A DNA stretch of 64,000 nt from Anaerolineae bacterium (GCA_022822305.1 JAJEBY010000003.1:558001-622000); one strand, 5' to 3'; counted from the first letter of the stretch, positions 44,815 through 53,247 are shown. Translations and numbers: made by a program. The notes: generated from the sequence alone by a model not told the origin.

Positions 44815-45081
44815 TCAATCGTCCTTGCCAATAGTATCTTCCAACGCAATCAGCCTGTCAATAAGCCTGATCGCATTTCGCACGTTGTACTCCGGCACCG
44901 TTCGGCTGCGTTTTAAGGTGTCTCGCAGTTTCGGGTGCTCGGGATGCATATAGTAATCATGTTTTCTGCCATGTTGCAATACGAAACCGAATCCTTCGTA
45001 TAGGGATTCCAAATCCTTACGCTTCCAACCCGATTTTGATCGGCGCATCCGCTCCAAGAGTTTTTCCGCTCTGGAGGGCAT
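44815..45081 (-). CDS. hicA: HicA-family toxin-like protein
   Basis: An 88-residue protein with the dsRBD-like HicA pattern: GFGFVLQHGRKHDYYMHPEH (about 30-49) carries the conserved G-x-K-H histidine, and KRSRTVPEYNVRNAIRLID is the C-terminal helix. Classical HicA is about 60 residues, so this is a longer variant. HicA is an RNA-cleaving toxin. Its ATG abuts the TAA of the upstream gene (45082-45084), so all three genes are probably one transcript: DUF6941-like, HicA, HicB. Confidence 0.72.
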   Translation of the reverse strand: MPSRAEKLLERMRRSKSGWKRKDLESLYEGFGFVLQHGRKHDYYMHPEHPKLRDTLKRSRTVPEYNVRNAIRLIDRLIALEDTIGKDD

Positions 45082-45495
45082 TTATGTGTTTCCGAGTACT
45101 CTTCGTACAACTTGGATTATCGTGTCACCGTGAGCTTCATCTCTGTTGATCGTCGCGTGGAAACAGTATTGTCCTGGTTTCTCGAACCGAAGATCATTGA
45201 ACTCCAACAGCACATTGCAATGCGGAGGTATCCCCGGCTCGCTCTTAGGTATTTCAAATGCTCCCTCAATAGAAAAAATCTCTATTCCATCCTCATCGAC
45301 AAGTGTTACGCACAACTCGTGAGGATTGTTGCTGTCTGCAATTTCACCTTCAATTATCAGGGCCAAACACATTCTGTTGTGTTGGCAGGGAAATTCATTC
45401 GCGTAGATAGCGCGAAACACACCAAGAATATGTACCTTCCCGGTTATGGGATCTACTGTCGCGTAGTCCGCGGAAATCATCATGGGAATCTTCAC
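45082..45495 (-). CDS. DUF6941-like conserved protein
   Basis: A 137-residue protein that begins MKIPMMISADYATVDPITGKVHILGVF, a strand pattern found in a conserved family of unknown function (I associate it with DUF6941). It is a beta-sandwich-like sequence (CLALIIEGEIAD..., CVTLVDEDGIEIFSIEG, YCFHATINRDE). It is directly upstream of the HicA-like gene with no spacer. A role in the toxin-antitoxin module is possible but unproven. Confidence 0.55.
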   Translation of the reverse strand: MKIPMMISADYATVDPITGKVHILGVFRAIYANEFPCQHNRMCLALIIEGEIADSNNPHELCVTLVDEDGIEIFSIEGAFEIPKSEPGIPPHCNVLLEFNDLRFEKPGQYCFHATINRDEAHGDTIIQVVRRVLGNT

Positions 45496-45588
45496 GGCTT
45501 GACGGACCTCGCCAAATCTCTGTCACCGCAAAAGTATATCACATTATTGAACCAGGGCGGAGGCGCCGCAGCCCCCGCCCTGACTCGC

Positions 45589-47400
45589 CTACACCGTGAT
45601 GTTGTACAGGCAGCTGGCCACGTCGTTATCGAAGTGCACGAAGGCCAGACGCACCGTCGCCGTCAACTGATAACTGTCGAAGTAAGACAGATAATCCACG
45701 CTGACCGCGATGCGCCGGCGATAACCCACATACCAGCCCGGTCGATAAACACAGAGCGCCTGCCCCTTGCTGTTCGCGCCGCCCCCGACCTTGCCGTCAG
45801 ATTCGGTCAGCGGCATCTCGGCCGAGACATAGACCGGAATCCCGTCCACGAATCCGATTTGACCGGTTTGCGCGGTGGCCAGCGGACCGGCCTTGTCCAT
45901 GGTCAGGAACTCGCTGAGGCCCAGCAGCTTGGCGTAGGTCCCGCCGTCGACGATCCAGGCCAGATCGGAAGGACGGGCGCTGTATCTGGCCGGCATCTTG
46001 AAGCGCGCCTCGCGCAATTTGGCCAGGCTGGGCGCGGCATTCAGATTGACGCCATTGGCCGTCTTCTCCACCAGCGGCAGGTGGCGCAAACCGTCCATCG
46101 ACAGATACTTGGCCGTTGCCGGCGGCGCGGCGTGATCGCGATTGATGTTGCCGCTGTTGCCACTGGTGGCATCGCCGTTGAGCAGCACGTTGTCGATGGC
46201 ATCCGCAATCGCCCGGGCCGCCTGCTGACGATAGATGTTCAGCACCGGAATCACGGCATCCTCGACCAGCTCACTGCTGAAGCCCACTCGCAGCGCCAGC
46301 TTTCTGGCATTGAGCGTGACTTTGCCCGAGCCGATCTTGCTATCCGGAATAGGATTGCCCGTTCCCAAGGTCAAATGAGCTTCGTCGGAGGATTCCGGCA
46401 CGAAATAGACTGTCGGATCGGTTCCCTCGATCGGCAGCTCGAAGGGATTGCTGGGCATTTCGATGGTCTGGAACAAGGGCAAGATGGTATTGTCCTGCCG
46501 CGCCTTATGCCAGATCTGCTGGCTCCACAGATCGGGCACCCATTCATCGCCGAAGCCGGTCTGCGCGCTGTAGGCCAGTTCATCGGCTTTGGTGGCTTTG
46601 AGTTTCGCCCGGTCAATCTTATGCGCCAGCGCGTTGGAATAGCGCTCGCTCACGCCGTGGAAGCTCTTGGCCGAGCGCAGCAGCATGTAGCCATGCAGCA
46701 AATCCATGGCATCCAAACTATCAAATTCGCTGCCCACTTCAATGCGGCCAGCCTTGATCGCCTCGCGTTCATCCGCCAGCGGCAGGCGTTTACGCGCCGT
46801 CGTCTCTTCTAGCATCGTTTGTCCTTTCGGTTCATCTTTTGTTGTCTTGGGCACATCGGCCGCCGTGATGCCCAGCCGCGTCATGTCCAGACCCAGCGCC
46901 TTGTACGCGCTCTTTAGGGTCTGCACATCCGTATGTCGCGGCTCTGCGGGCGTCGGCGTCAGGCTGCCCTCGACGATGGGCCAGCGTTTGATCCGGCCGT
47001 CGCCGGCGACCTCCACCAGATGCGGCAAACTGCCCGATGACCAGCTCAGGACTCCTAGATCCACCAGCCGCTGCACCGCTCTCACATAGCGTTTATGCAG
47101 ATCCAGCTGCGCCTCTGCCCAGAGTCCGGTGTCGTCCGGTCGCAGCGTATCGATCACGCCGATGACAGCCGCCTTCAGCGCGCCATCGAGCCCGTGATGA
47201 TAGAGCACCGGTCGCTGCTCATACCAATCCAGCCCCACATCGGTCTGTGGGGTGAAATACTCCCCCTGCAAATCGCGCTGGATACGCTCGCCCTTGCCCG
47301 CATCCATCGCGTCTCCATTTGATGACGCCCCCCAAATTACCAGGTATCCGCCGATGCGCCCCTTCGGCGCGTCCAGCATCTTGACAGTCGTTTGACGCAT
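45589..47400 (-). CDS. HK97-type prohead protease-major capsid fusion protein
   Basis: A 603-residue protein combining two phage head functions. Residues about 1-160 resemble the HK97 (U35) prohead protease: His in LYHHGLD (68/69), Ser in LSWSSGS (118-124), and RWPIVEGSLTPTPAEPR (139-155), a family hallmark. After a helical delta-like linker (about 190-240), residues about 260-603 form an HK97-fold capsid (FGDEWVPDLWSQQIW; LFQTIEMPSNPFELPIEG; RAIADAIDNVLLNGD; C-terminal GIPVYVSAEMPLTESDG). In HK97 itself protease and capsid are separate genes. A G-rich ribosome binding site (GGGGAGGAGG) precedes the ATG. No portal or terminase lies upstream. Confidence 0.83.
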   Translation of the reverse strand: MRQTTVKMLDAPKGRIGGYLVIWGASSNGDAMDAGKGERIQRDLQGEYFTPQTDVGLDWYEQRPVLYHHGLDGALKAAVIGVIDTLRPDDTGLWAEAQLDLHKRYVRAVQRLVDLGVLSWSSGSLPHLVEVAGDGRIKRWPIVEGSLTPTPAEPRHTDVQTLKSAYKALGLDMTRLGITAADVPKTTKDEPKGQTMLEETTARKRLPLADEREAIKAGRIEVGSEFDSLDAMDLLHGYMLLRSAKSFHGVSERYSNALAHKIDRAKLKATKADELAYSAQTGFGDEWVPDLWSQQIWHKARQDNTILPLFQTIEMPSNPFELPIEGTDPTVYFVPESSDEAHLTLGTGNPIPDSKIGSGKVTLNARKLALRVGFSSELVEDAVIPVLNIYRQQAARAIADAIDNVLLNGDATSGNSGNINRDHAAPPATAKYLSMDGLRHLPLVEKTANGVNLNAAPSLAKLREARFKMPARYSARPSDLAWIVDGGTYAKLLGLSEFLTMDKAGPLATAQTGQIGFVDGIPVYVSAEMPLTESDGKVGGGANSKGQALCVYRPGWYVGYRRRIAVSVDYLSYFDSYQLTATVRLAFVHFDNDVASCLYNITV

Positions 47401-47888
47401 GCCTCCTCCCCTCGCCTATACTGATGAACGAACAGCGCTCGGCGGCGTTCGCTCGGGACTGCCTCAGTCCGTCCACACGCGGTTTTCATGGTGCAGGGGC
47501 GGGCAGCCATGCGGCGGGACGCCAGCCATCGCCACCACCCGTGAGTGAAACCGCGATGAACCGACCATCCGCGTTGTTAAGCATCCGAGGGCGCGCCCTC
47601 AAATCATCTTGATCATGAGATTAGCACGTATGTTCCAGTATTGGGGACTATATGGTCGCGTGAGGGAAACTTCGAATTGGGAGGTCGACACTGCGCGGCA
47701 GTCGCGTAGTGCTGCTTTCTAATGATTGCTAAGGTTTAATCCGCTTTCTGCGGGCGTTTAAGCGAAACGCACCTACAATCGTATGCGTGTCGGCGGGCGA
47801 CTCATAGAGTCGCCCCTACGGGTTTCGCCATATTTGATGCTTGTGATTGTTGCGGTGATTCCGCATTCGCCGGCCCTCGGCGACAGAC
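47401..47888. other. Intergenic region upstream of the capsid gene
   Basis: No gene that I can support. Short frames on both strands are unlike any family. It holds the capsid ribosome binding site and a GGGCGACTC palindrome at 47792-47819. In a complete prophage the portal and terminase genes would be here, so their absence marks the edge of the remnant. Confidence 0.5.
47792..47819. repeat. GGGCGACTC palindrome copy
   Basis: GGGCGACTCATAGAGTCGCCC plus CTAC, a perfect 9-bp inverted repeat with 3-nt loop, downstream of the CopD-like gene. It may serve as a transcript end. Confidence 0.65.
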
Positions 47889-48413
47889 CTACCCCAGAAC
47901 CGGACCGATGTAACGCGCGCCCGCCATCAACACCAGCGAGATCAGCGCCAGCCACATGCTGACGCGGCCGTTGCGCCGGATCTTGTCCTCCAGGCCGGCC
48001 AGGGTCGATTCCGCCGTCTCGCCCGCCTTGAGCTGACCCGACAATTGGCTCGCCGGACGCCATACCGCGAACAGGCCATGCAAGAAAGCCAGCAAGCCAA
48101 CGCTTGCGCCGATTGTGATGGTCAAGCCGGAGGCGGTGGAGATAGCGGCGCTGTAAGACAGCATTTCGTAGAGCAGCAAGCCGGCGGCGGTTGTGATGAT
48201 GGCGGCCGCCGGGACCAAGCGCGGAAAACTGCTGCCGCGATAGAGCGCGCGCAGGACACGCTTGCCGTCGGCGCCGGCGCGCTCCGCAGTCGGTTCAATG
48301 TAGACGGTCATCAGCAGGGCCGCGCCCACCCACACCAAGCCGAAGACGATATGCAGGGCGCGCAATACAGTGATCAGTAGCGCGCCGCCGGCGGTACTCA
48401 CATCAATGGCCAT
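47889..48413 (-). CDS. CopD/DUF4149-like membrane protein
   Basis: A 174-residue membrane protein with about four helices. Helix 1 (ALLITVLRALHIVFGLVWVGAALLM) carries the histidine and the G-x-x-W-x-G pattern of the CopD/YtxH-like cytochrome b561-type superfamily. The start at 48413 has AAAGGAAAACGAC upstream. It is encoded 62 nt after a cytochrome c gene on the same strand, so the two may form a small redox pair at the membrane. Copper relation is not shown. Confidence 0.7.
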   Translation of the reverse strand: MAIDVSTAGGALLITVLRALHIVFGLVWVGAALLMTVYIEPTAERAGADGKRVLRALYRGSSFPRLVPAAAIITTAAGLLLYEMLSYSAAISTASGLTITIGASVGLLAFLHGLFAVWRPASQLSGQLKAGETAESTLAGLEDKIRRNGRVSMWLALISLVLMAGARYIGPVLG

Positions 48414-48475
48414 GTCGTTTTCCTTTCTCTTTGGTTTCTGCAGCGTAGGGCCGGAGCCTTGTTCCGTTTCCAAAT

Positions 48476-48880
48476 CTATTGCAATGTCAGCATATAGACA
48501 ATCAAATCGGCGATATCGGCAGTTTCCAGGCGTTGGTCATAATCGGCGTACATCAGGTTGGCATAACCCGGGACCAGATGCCGCGCCGGGCGGACGATGC
48601 TCCAGTAGAGGTACTGCTCCGCCGATTGTCCGCTCACCCGCTGACCAGCGATGTCTCCTATGCCGGCCAGCGAATTGCCGACGCCGCTATCCTCGCCGGT
48701 CACTGAATGGCAGGCGGCGCAAGCAGGCGCTTCGTCGTTGGATTGATTGAATAGTTTCTCGCCGCTGCCGACATCCGCCAGCTCGAAATCCAGCGCATCA
48801 AATCCGGCCCGCGGCGGATCAGCCGCGCAGGCGCCCAGGAAGAGAACACAGCAGTATACGACGATGACCCTCCACGTCAC
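48476..48880 (-). CDS. Small c-type cytochrome lipoprotein
   Basis: A 134-residue monohaem cytochrome c. A lipoprotein signal peptide ends in LGAC (residues about 14-17). The haem motif is CAACH in PACAACHSVTGEDSG, and the likely axial methionine is in LVPGYANLMYADY. The GTG at 48880 is preceded by GGAGGAG at about 48887-48893, so the longer frame to 48937 is not needed. It probably carries electrons at the outer face of the membrane. The CopD-like gene follows. Confidence 0.85.
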   Translation of the reverse strand: MTWRVIVVYCCVLFLGACAADPPRAGFDALDFELADVGSGEKLFNQSNDEAPACAACHSVTGEDSGVGNSLAGIGDIAGQRVSGQSAEQYLYWSIVRPARHLVPGYANLMYADYDQRLETADIADLIVYMLTLQ

Positions 48881-49158
48881 AGCAGACTCCTCCACAAATG
48901 CGTTAACGCTGCCACGCCTTGGGACAGCATTATACACGAGAAGAAATCAATGATGTTCACATATCCGGCGCCGGTCGGAGAGAGCCTCGTTGCTTCTCAT
49001 TTGAACCTAATACGACAGCGGAACAGTAGGCGCAACGGCCAGACTGAATCAGAGTCGCCCAACGACAAGCCAGCTCAACAGGAGGCGCTTTCAATTTCGA
49101 TTTGACTGCCATTGGGATATGATTTGGCCTATCGCACGAGGACAGATTGAGAAGCCCT

Positions 49159-50274
49159 ATGTCCGACGTTTTATCGCGAGAATGGATTCGACGGTATCGC
49201 CTGCGCAATCAGCTGCTCACCGAGAGTTCACGCGCATCGTCGGCAGCGGCTGTCGTGCGCAAACTCGGCGCGCTGCAAGCGCAGGAGTGGTCTTCGGCGC
49301 AACTGGCTATCGCGGCTCGGACGCGCGGCGTCACTCAAGCCGATGTCAAACATGCCAGAGAAAACGAACGTTCCTTCATACTGACCTGGAGCCTGCGCGG
49401 CACCTTGCATCTGGTCGCCGCCGAGGATGTCGCCGCGCAGCTGGCGTTCAGCGGGCCGCGGGCAATCCGCGGGACCAATCGCCGTTATCAGCAGCTGAGA
49501 CTGGACGAACGCGCGCGCGAACAATCATTGACGGCAATTGCGGAGATTCTCGCGAGGGACGGCGCTTTGACGCGCGCCGAGCTGGCGCAGCAACTGGACT
49601 CGCGCGATATCCCGGTCGCGGGACAAGCCATACATCATCTCGTTCGTCACGCCGCCCTGCGCGGCCTGATCTGCCTCGGTCCCGAGCGCGACGGGACGTT
49701 GACTTACGCGCTTCTCAGTCAGTGGCTGCCGGATTATCAGCCGGTTTCGGAGGATGAGGATTTGCTGCCGGCGCTGGCGCGACGCTATCTCGCCGCTTGT
49801 GGACCCGCAGGTCCGGCCGATTTCCGCCGCTGGACGGGAGCGAGCGCTAAAGCCGCGCAAAGCGCATTCGACGCCATCTCCGCGGAAACCGTAGCTGTCG
49901 CGCTGCCGGATGGCGAGGCGCTGATGCTGGAGGAAGAGCTGGACACGCCGGACCAAAGCGACACTCACAGCGGGGCGCGCTTCCTGCCGCGTTATGACAA
50001 CACTCTGCTGGCTTATGCGAGTCGTGATTTTGTGGTGCAGCCGGCCTATGCCAAGCGCGTACATCCCGGCGGCGGCTTGATTCGCGCTTGCGTCATCATC
50101 GACGGAGAGGCGGCAGCCAACTGGAAGCTGGAATCGCGCGCCAAAGCCAGCCGCATCGTCGTTTCGCCCTTTGAGCGGCTGAGCAAGGATCAAGTTTTGC
50201 TTTTGGAGATAGAAGCGGCGTCGCTGAGCAATTTCCTGGCGCGCGATCTTGAATTCCGAATTGACTATACGTAG
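49159..50274 (+). CDS. Winged-helix DNA glycosylase, AlkZ/YcaQ-like (HTH_42)
   Basis: A 371-residue protein of the HTH_42 family. AlkZ and YcaQ of this family excise bulky alkylated or crosslinked bases. The catalytic QxQ motif is QAQ (40-42) in LGALQAQEWSSAQLAIAARTRG, and the family segment TWSLRGTLHLVAAEDV follows. Several winged-helix units make up the rest, ending with the KLESRAKASRIVVSPFERL beta-strand block. A TTG at 49147 is a possible earlier start. Monocistronic. Resistance to a DNA-damaging natural product is one possible role, given the accessory setting. Confidence 0.8.
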   Translation: MSDVLSREWIRRYRLRNQLLTESSRASSAAAVVRKLGALQAQEWSSAQLAIAARTRGVTQADVKHARENERSFILTWSLRGTLHLVAAEDVAAQLAFSGPRAIRGTNRRYQQLRLDERAREQSLTAIAEILARDGALTRAELAQQLDSRDIPVAGQAIHHLVRHAALRGLICLGPERDGTLTYALLSQWLPDYQPVSEDEDLLPALARRYLAACGPAGPADFRRWTGASAKAAQSAFDAISAETVAVALPDGEALMLEEELDTPDQSDTHSGARFLPRYDNTLLAYASRDFVVQPAYAKRVHPGGGLIRACVIIDGEAAANWKLESRAKASRIVVSPFERLSKDQVLLLEIEAASLSNFLARDLEFRIDYT

Positions 50275-50332
50275 ACAAATGCGTTGTCACTTCATTCGTT
50301 GACGGCAACGAACTTTCCGAAAACATGAAACG

Positions 50333-50404
50333 CTGTAAGGCTTGTCCGGTACTAGACGCCCGCGTTCGGAGTCGCATTTTTAGGGCGTTTCGGCGAGACG
50401 CCCT
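50333..50404. repeat. Element end module plus GGGCGTTTCG palindrome
   Basis: A single TGTAAGGCTTGTCCGGTACT end (50333-50352) is followed by AGGGCGTTTCGGCGAGACGCCCT (50382-50404), an inverted repeat of a second palindrome type also present at 58548. No second end is near, so this is a fragment. Confidence 0.55.
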
Positions 50405-50450
50405 ACCGATTTCATTTGCAAGAGCAAATGTGTGCTAGTTAATGAGGAGA

Positions 50451-50612
50451 CTATGAGAGGGGGTTGATTCGACCTGCACGGTCAGTGCTTCCAGCTGTGC
50501 CGTGGCTGTGGTCGTGGGTATAGCCGGGCAGTTGGAGGGCGCCAGCGATCTTGGCGAGCACGGCGCCCTCATGGTGATGGTGACGGTGATGGTGGTCGTG
50601 ACTGTGTGCCAT
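50451..50612 (-). CDS. Histidine-rich 53-residue micro-ORF
   Basis: Open frame of 53 codons from ATG at 50612 to TAG at 50451. The N-terminus is MAHSHDHHHRHHHHEG, a second cluster is YTHDHSHG (31-38), and 12 of 53 residues are histidine. A hydrophobic stretch (AVLAKIAGALQLPG) separates them. Such His-rich peptides bind Ni, Zn or Cu. No good ribosome binding site is visible, so expression is uncertain. It lies 64 nt beyond the stop of the beta-helix gene on the same strand. No metal transporter or urease/hydrogenase gene is close. Confidence 0.4.
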   Translation of the reverse strand: MAHSHDHHHRHHHHEGAVLAKIAGALQLPGYTHDHSHGTAGSTDRAGRINPLS

Positions 50613-50676
50613 CAGCGTCGGCGTCGGCCTGAATCGGGCTAGATTGACTTAGCGAGATTCAGGCATTTTGACGCGC

Positions 50677-51468
50677 TTATTCGCAGCCCACACAGTCGCC
50701 GCCCACGTTATCGCTGAAGGTATTGCCGCTTTGCTCCACCGTGCCCCGAAAGACGTTGATCACTCCCCCGTCTTCAGCGGCCGTATTGCCAGTGAAAGCT
50801 GTATCGCTGACATCCGCCGAGCCGTTAAACACCTGCAGCGCGCTGCCGGTACTCTCGGCCGTGTTGCCGTCGAAGCTGCTATTGCTGATGGTGACCACGC
50901 TGAAACCGGAACCGATGGCGCCGCCATCCCCCGCCGAATTGCCGCTGAATTCGCTGTCGCTGATGATGATTTCGCTAGCCCAGGTATCCAGCACGCCGCC
51001 GAAAGCCTCCGCCACGTTGTTGGTGAAACGGCTGTTGATCAGTTCCAGCCGGCTGCCGCGGTTGGCTATGATAGCGCCGCCGCTCTTGCTCCGGCCGGTT
51101 TCGCCATCGACGAAGGTGAAGGCCACCTCGTTGTGGGCGAGCCCGCCGGTCAGATGGATGTTTTGCAGCGTTAGCGCGCCGCCATCGACATAAAAGATGC
51201 GGAACTGTTCGTCGCCGCTGATGCTAAAGCCCGCGCCGTCGATGGTGAGGTCGGAGAGGACGCGCGGCAGTTCGCCGGTCAGCGTGATATCGGCGGAGAG
51301 CGTGATGAGATCGGCGCCATCGCCGGCCGGGCAAGCGCCGCGCTCTTCGTCAGCGTTGGCGGCTTTGATGGCGTCGACAAGGGTGCAGTCTTCATCCAGC
51401 GTGTAGTCGGTCGCCAGCGCTGGCGCGATGCACACGAGCAAAATAAGGATTAGCAAGAGGTAACGCAT
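50677..51468 (-). CDS. Secreted CSLREA-type parallel beta-helix protein
   Basis: A 263-residue exported protein: signal peptide 1-20 (CIAPALA), then the CSLREA-like element DCTLVDAIKAANAD (about 27-40). Next come right-handed parallel beta-helix coils with recurring SxFxxNxA turns (SRFTNNVAEAFGG, SEFSGNSAGDGG, SSFDGNTAESTGS, TAFTGNTAAEDGG). It ends with GGDCVGCE. No lipobox or sorting signal is seen. Predicted surface or secreted, function unknown. Start at 51468 chosen for the signal peptide. Confidence 0.75.
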   Translation of the reverse strand: MRYLLLILILLVCIAPALATDYTLDEDCTLVDAIKAANADEERGACPAGDGADLITLSADITLTGELPRVLSDLTIDGAGFSISGDEQFRIFYVDGGALTLQNIHLTGGLAHNEVAFTFVDGETGRSKSGGAIIANRGSRLELINSRFTNNVAEAFGGVLDTWASEIIISDSEFSGNSAGDGGAIGSGFSVVTISNSSFDGNTAESTGSALQVFNGSADVSDTAFTGNTAAEDGGVINVFRGTVEQSGNTFSDNVGGDCVGCE

Positions 51469-51586
51469 GACAAATTCTCCTTTGTTTAAGTACGACTTGA
51501 CTATATCGCATCGCCGCCGGTAAAGCACGTTATTGCTAATATCTTTACTCCGGCAGTCAGTATCAGTACATTCTTGGAATCACATT

Positions 51587-51616
51587 GAAACAAATAACCC
51601 CGCGCTGAGGCGGGGT
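51587..51616 (-). terminator. Candidate terminator after the small 51641 gene
   Basis: On the minus strand, a 7-bp GC-rich stem (51610-51616 with 51597-51603, 6-nt loop) is followed by TATTTGTTTC. It lies 25 nt after the stop of the small gene. Confidence 0.55.
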
Positions 51617-51640
51617 CGCGAGATTCGGGGGATATGCCGC

Positions 51641-51838
51641 TTAATCTGCGCGGGTTTCATCGCTCTTCTCGTCTGGCGGCGATTTATGAGATTGAGACGG
51701 CTGAACATCCGAGTCGCTGCTGTCTTTTGCGTTGACGGCCTTAATCTTGTGCAAATGCCGCGTCGGGTCCTTGAGCCAGGTGATCGGCGTCCGCACATTT
51801 TCTACACGTACTTCAATGATGCGCTCTTGCTCATTCAT
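51641..51838 (-). CDS. Small protein of unknown function
   Basis: A 65-residue protein with a strong ribosome binding site AAGGAGAG 6 nt before its ATG at 51838. The N-terminal half (MNEQERIIEVRVENVRTPITWLKDP) is beta-like and the second half is a charged, serine-rich tail (KDSSDSDVQPSQSHKSPPDEK). It is not recognised. The good ribosome binding site and the terminator make it a likely real gene. Confidence 0.55.
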   Translation of the reverse strand: MNEQERIIEVRVENVRTPITWLKDPTRHLHKIKAVNAKDSSDSDVQPSQSHKSPPDEKSDETRAD

Positions 51839-51880
51839 GCTTGCTCTCCTTAATCGGCGAAATTGAGCAGTGGCATATAA

Positions 51881-51905
51881 GGACGACTCTGTGAGTCGCC
51901 CTCTA
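51881..51905. repeat. GGACGACTC palindrome copy
   Basis: GGACGACTCTGTGAGTCGCCC, a slightly decayed copy of the GGGCGACTC inverted repeat with the same TGT loop as the terminator at 17183. Confidence 0.55.
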
Positions 51906-51917
51906 CATGATAATGTT

Positions 51918-52203
51918 CTAGCGCTTAGCGTGGCGCGCCACCAACCAGCCTAGGCGCGTGAACTCAACAGTGCTGGCACTCCTGTCGTAATTCACAAATT
52001 GTCTCTCATGAAGACGCTGCAGCACGATCCTTTTGAAAATGGTTACATTTGAATAACCAGTCGATGAGAACAGCGCATGAACAGATAAGACTCCCGATTT
52101 CTCTAAAGACAAGGTCCTTAAATGTCTTTGCTTGATACGGCGCCTTCCATCCTAAGTCCACTGGTACCCACACAACATTTGGAGAACGTCTTGCTATCAT
52201 CAT
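51918..52203 (-). pseudogene. Probable frameshifted small gene downstream of the 174-residue gene
   Basis: The ATG at 52203 overlaps the stop of the upstream gene (TAATG) with GGAG before it, so translation should start here: MMIARRSPNVVWVPVDLGWKAP.... That frame soon becomes cysteine-rich and ends at 52006. A second frame from about 52112 down to 51918 (LSLEKSGVLSVHALFSSTGY, ..., TVEFTRLGWLVARHAKR) reads like the sensible C-terminal half, with a winged-helix look. One indel between about 52095 and 52115 would join them into about 96 residues. A sequencing error, a mutation or programmed frameshifting cannot be told apart. Confidence 0.45.
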
Positions 52204-52727
52204 TAGTCTCCTTTCAAAAGATCAGTCACAAATTCTAGTCCTGATTCGGACAATTCGAACATATCCTTCCCTTTCTTTATCAGATACCCTCGCAAATTCT
52301 TGGCATTGTGCAGTGTGCCTGACACCCGCTTCGGCAATTCGCGGCTAACTAACCGGCTCAACTCGATATAATGTTCTGTCCCAATTGCATCTACGCGCTT
52401 GTCTGTTGGAGCGATCTCCGTATAGAAATATGCTACAATTGCGCTAAACTCCATATCATTTAGTCGCAATAGCATATTGTTGCTATTGTGCCCTAGTACT
52501 ATTCTTTCAAATGCATCTGGATCATTTTCTCCATCCTTGGAAGGAAGGCTCTCTTGTTGCAACTCGTCGCCCTGCCTCAATTGATACAAGTGCGTGCTTT
52601 CACCAATAAGCGCTTCTATCAAAGTACTGTATACTAACGGTTTCAGGTCATCCTGAAACAAATCAACCTTCTCGGCAATCTTGTCTATTTCTGATAAAAT
52701 CAATTCGTATTTCGCTGGCTTTTTCAT
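52203..52727 (-). CDS. Hypothetical protein in AT-rich islet
   Basis: A 174-residue soluble, mostly helical, acidic protein (MKKPAKYELILSEIDKIAEK..., DRVDAIGTEHYIELSRLVSRELPKRV...) that I do not recognise. The middle segment NNMLLRLNDMEFSAIVAYFYTEI may be a helix pair. Ribosome binding site GAGGAGG lies about 12 nt before the ATG. Base composition is much more AT-rich than the flanks, suggesting transfer. It overlaps the downstream frameshifted gene by TAATG and so forms a two-gene unit. Confidence 0.6.
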   Translation of the reverse strand: MKKPAKYELILSEIDKIAEKVDLFQDDLKPLVYSTLIEALIGESTHLYQLRQGDELQQESLPSKDGENDPDAFERIVLGHNSNNMLLRLNDMEFSAIVAYFYTEIAPTDKRVDAIGTEHYIELSRLVSRELPKRVSGTLHNAKNLRGYLIKKGKDMFELSESGLEFVTDLLKGD

Positions 52728-52864
52728 TTCGTATCCTCCTCCGCGATACGCTCATCTGCGACAGTTATAGTATAGTATGGTTATTCTATCTATGTCAAGC
52801 GCGAGTAGTGCGATTTTGTCGCTGCAACTACGCACGCCACACATCCAATTTTGCTTACAGCAGG

Positions 52865-52887
52865 CAGGCGACCCACTGGCTCGCCTC
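52865..52887. repeat. GGCGACCC palindrome, decayed copy
   Basis: AGGCGACCCACTGGCTCGCCT; one mismatch in the stem. It lies in the gene-free 286-bp gap 52728-53013. Confidence 0.45.
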
Positions 52888-53013
52888 CGCGAGGAGTTCA
52901 CCAAACGATTTTGCCTTTGATGTTTGCCACTTCAGAACGTAGTCCTTTCTTGACAAATTGCTTTCGCACCAGCCAAAATGCAATGTGAAGCGTCTAAAAA
53001 CTCGGAGGAAGTC

Positions 53014-53247
53014 GTGAAAAATCTAATGTCAATGATTGGAATTGTCAGCGCTATTCTTGGTGGTGCGCTTCTTGGGGGTTTCCTGTATGGAAATATACCA
53101 GTAGCGCTGGCAATTGGCGCCGGGTTCTGTATATTCGCAATCTTATTTTTCGTTGGGGGATTTATTCTCGGATTCATCAAGACCTCCTTAACAAATCTGA
53201 TGTCACCATTGATTCAAGAGAAAAAAATCAAGAGGAAAAAAACGTGA
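53014..53247 (+). CDS. Small two-helix membrane protein
   Basis: A 77-residue protein from GTG at 53014, preceded by GGAGGAAG (53003-53010). Two hydrophobic stretches (MIGIVSAILGGALLGGFLYG and ALAIGAGFCIFAILFFVGGF) are joined by a short loop, and the tail is basic (QEKKIKRKK). An ATG at 52978 would extend it by 12 residues. Function unknown; part of the AT-rich islet. Confidence 0.55.
   Translation: MKNLMSMIGIVSAILGGALLGGFLYGNIPVALAIGAGFCIFAILFFVGGFILGFIKTSLTNLMSPLIQEKKIKRKKT

Noticed and set aside
45112..46812. 566-codon frame antisense to the capsid and DUF6941-like genes
   Set aside because: It crosses two real genes and an AT-rich gap and has no family resemblance.
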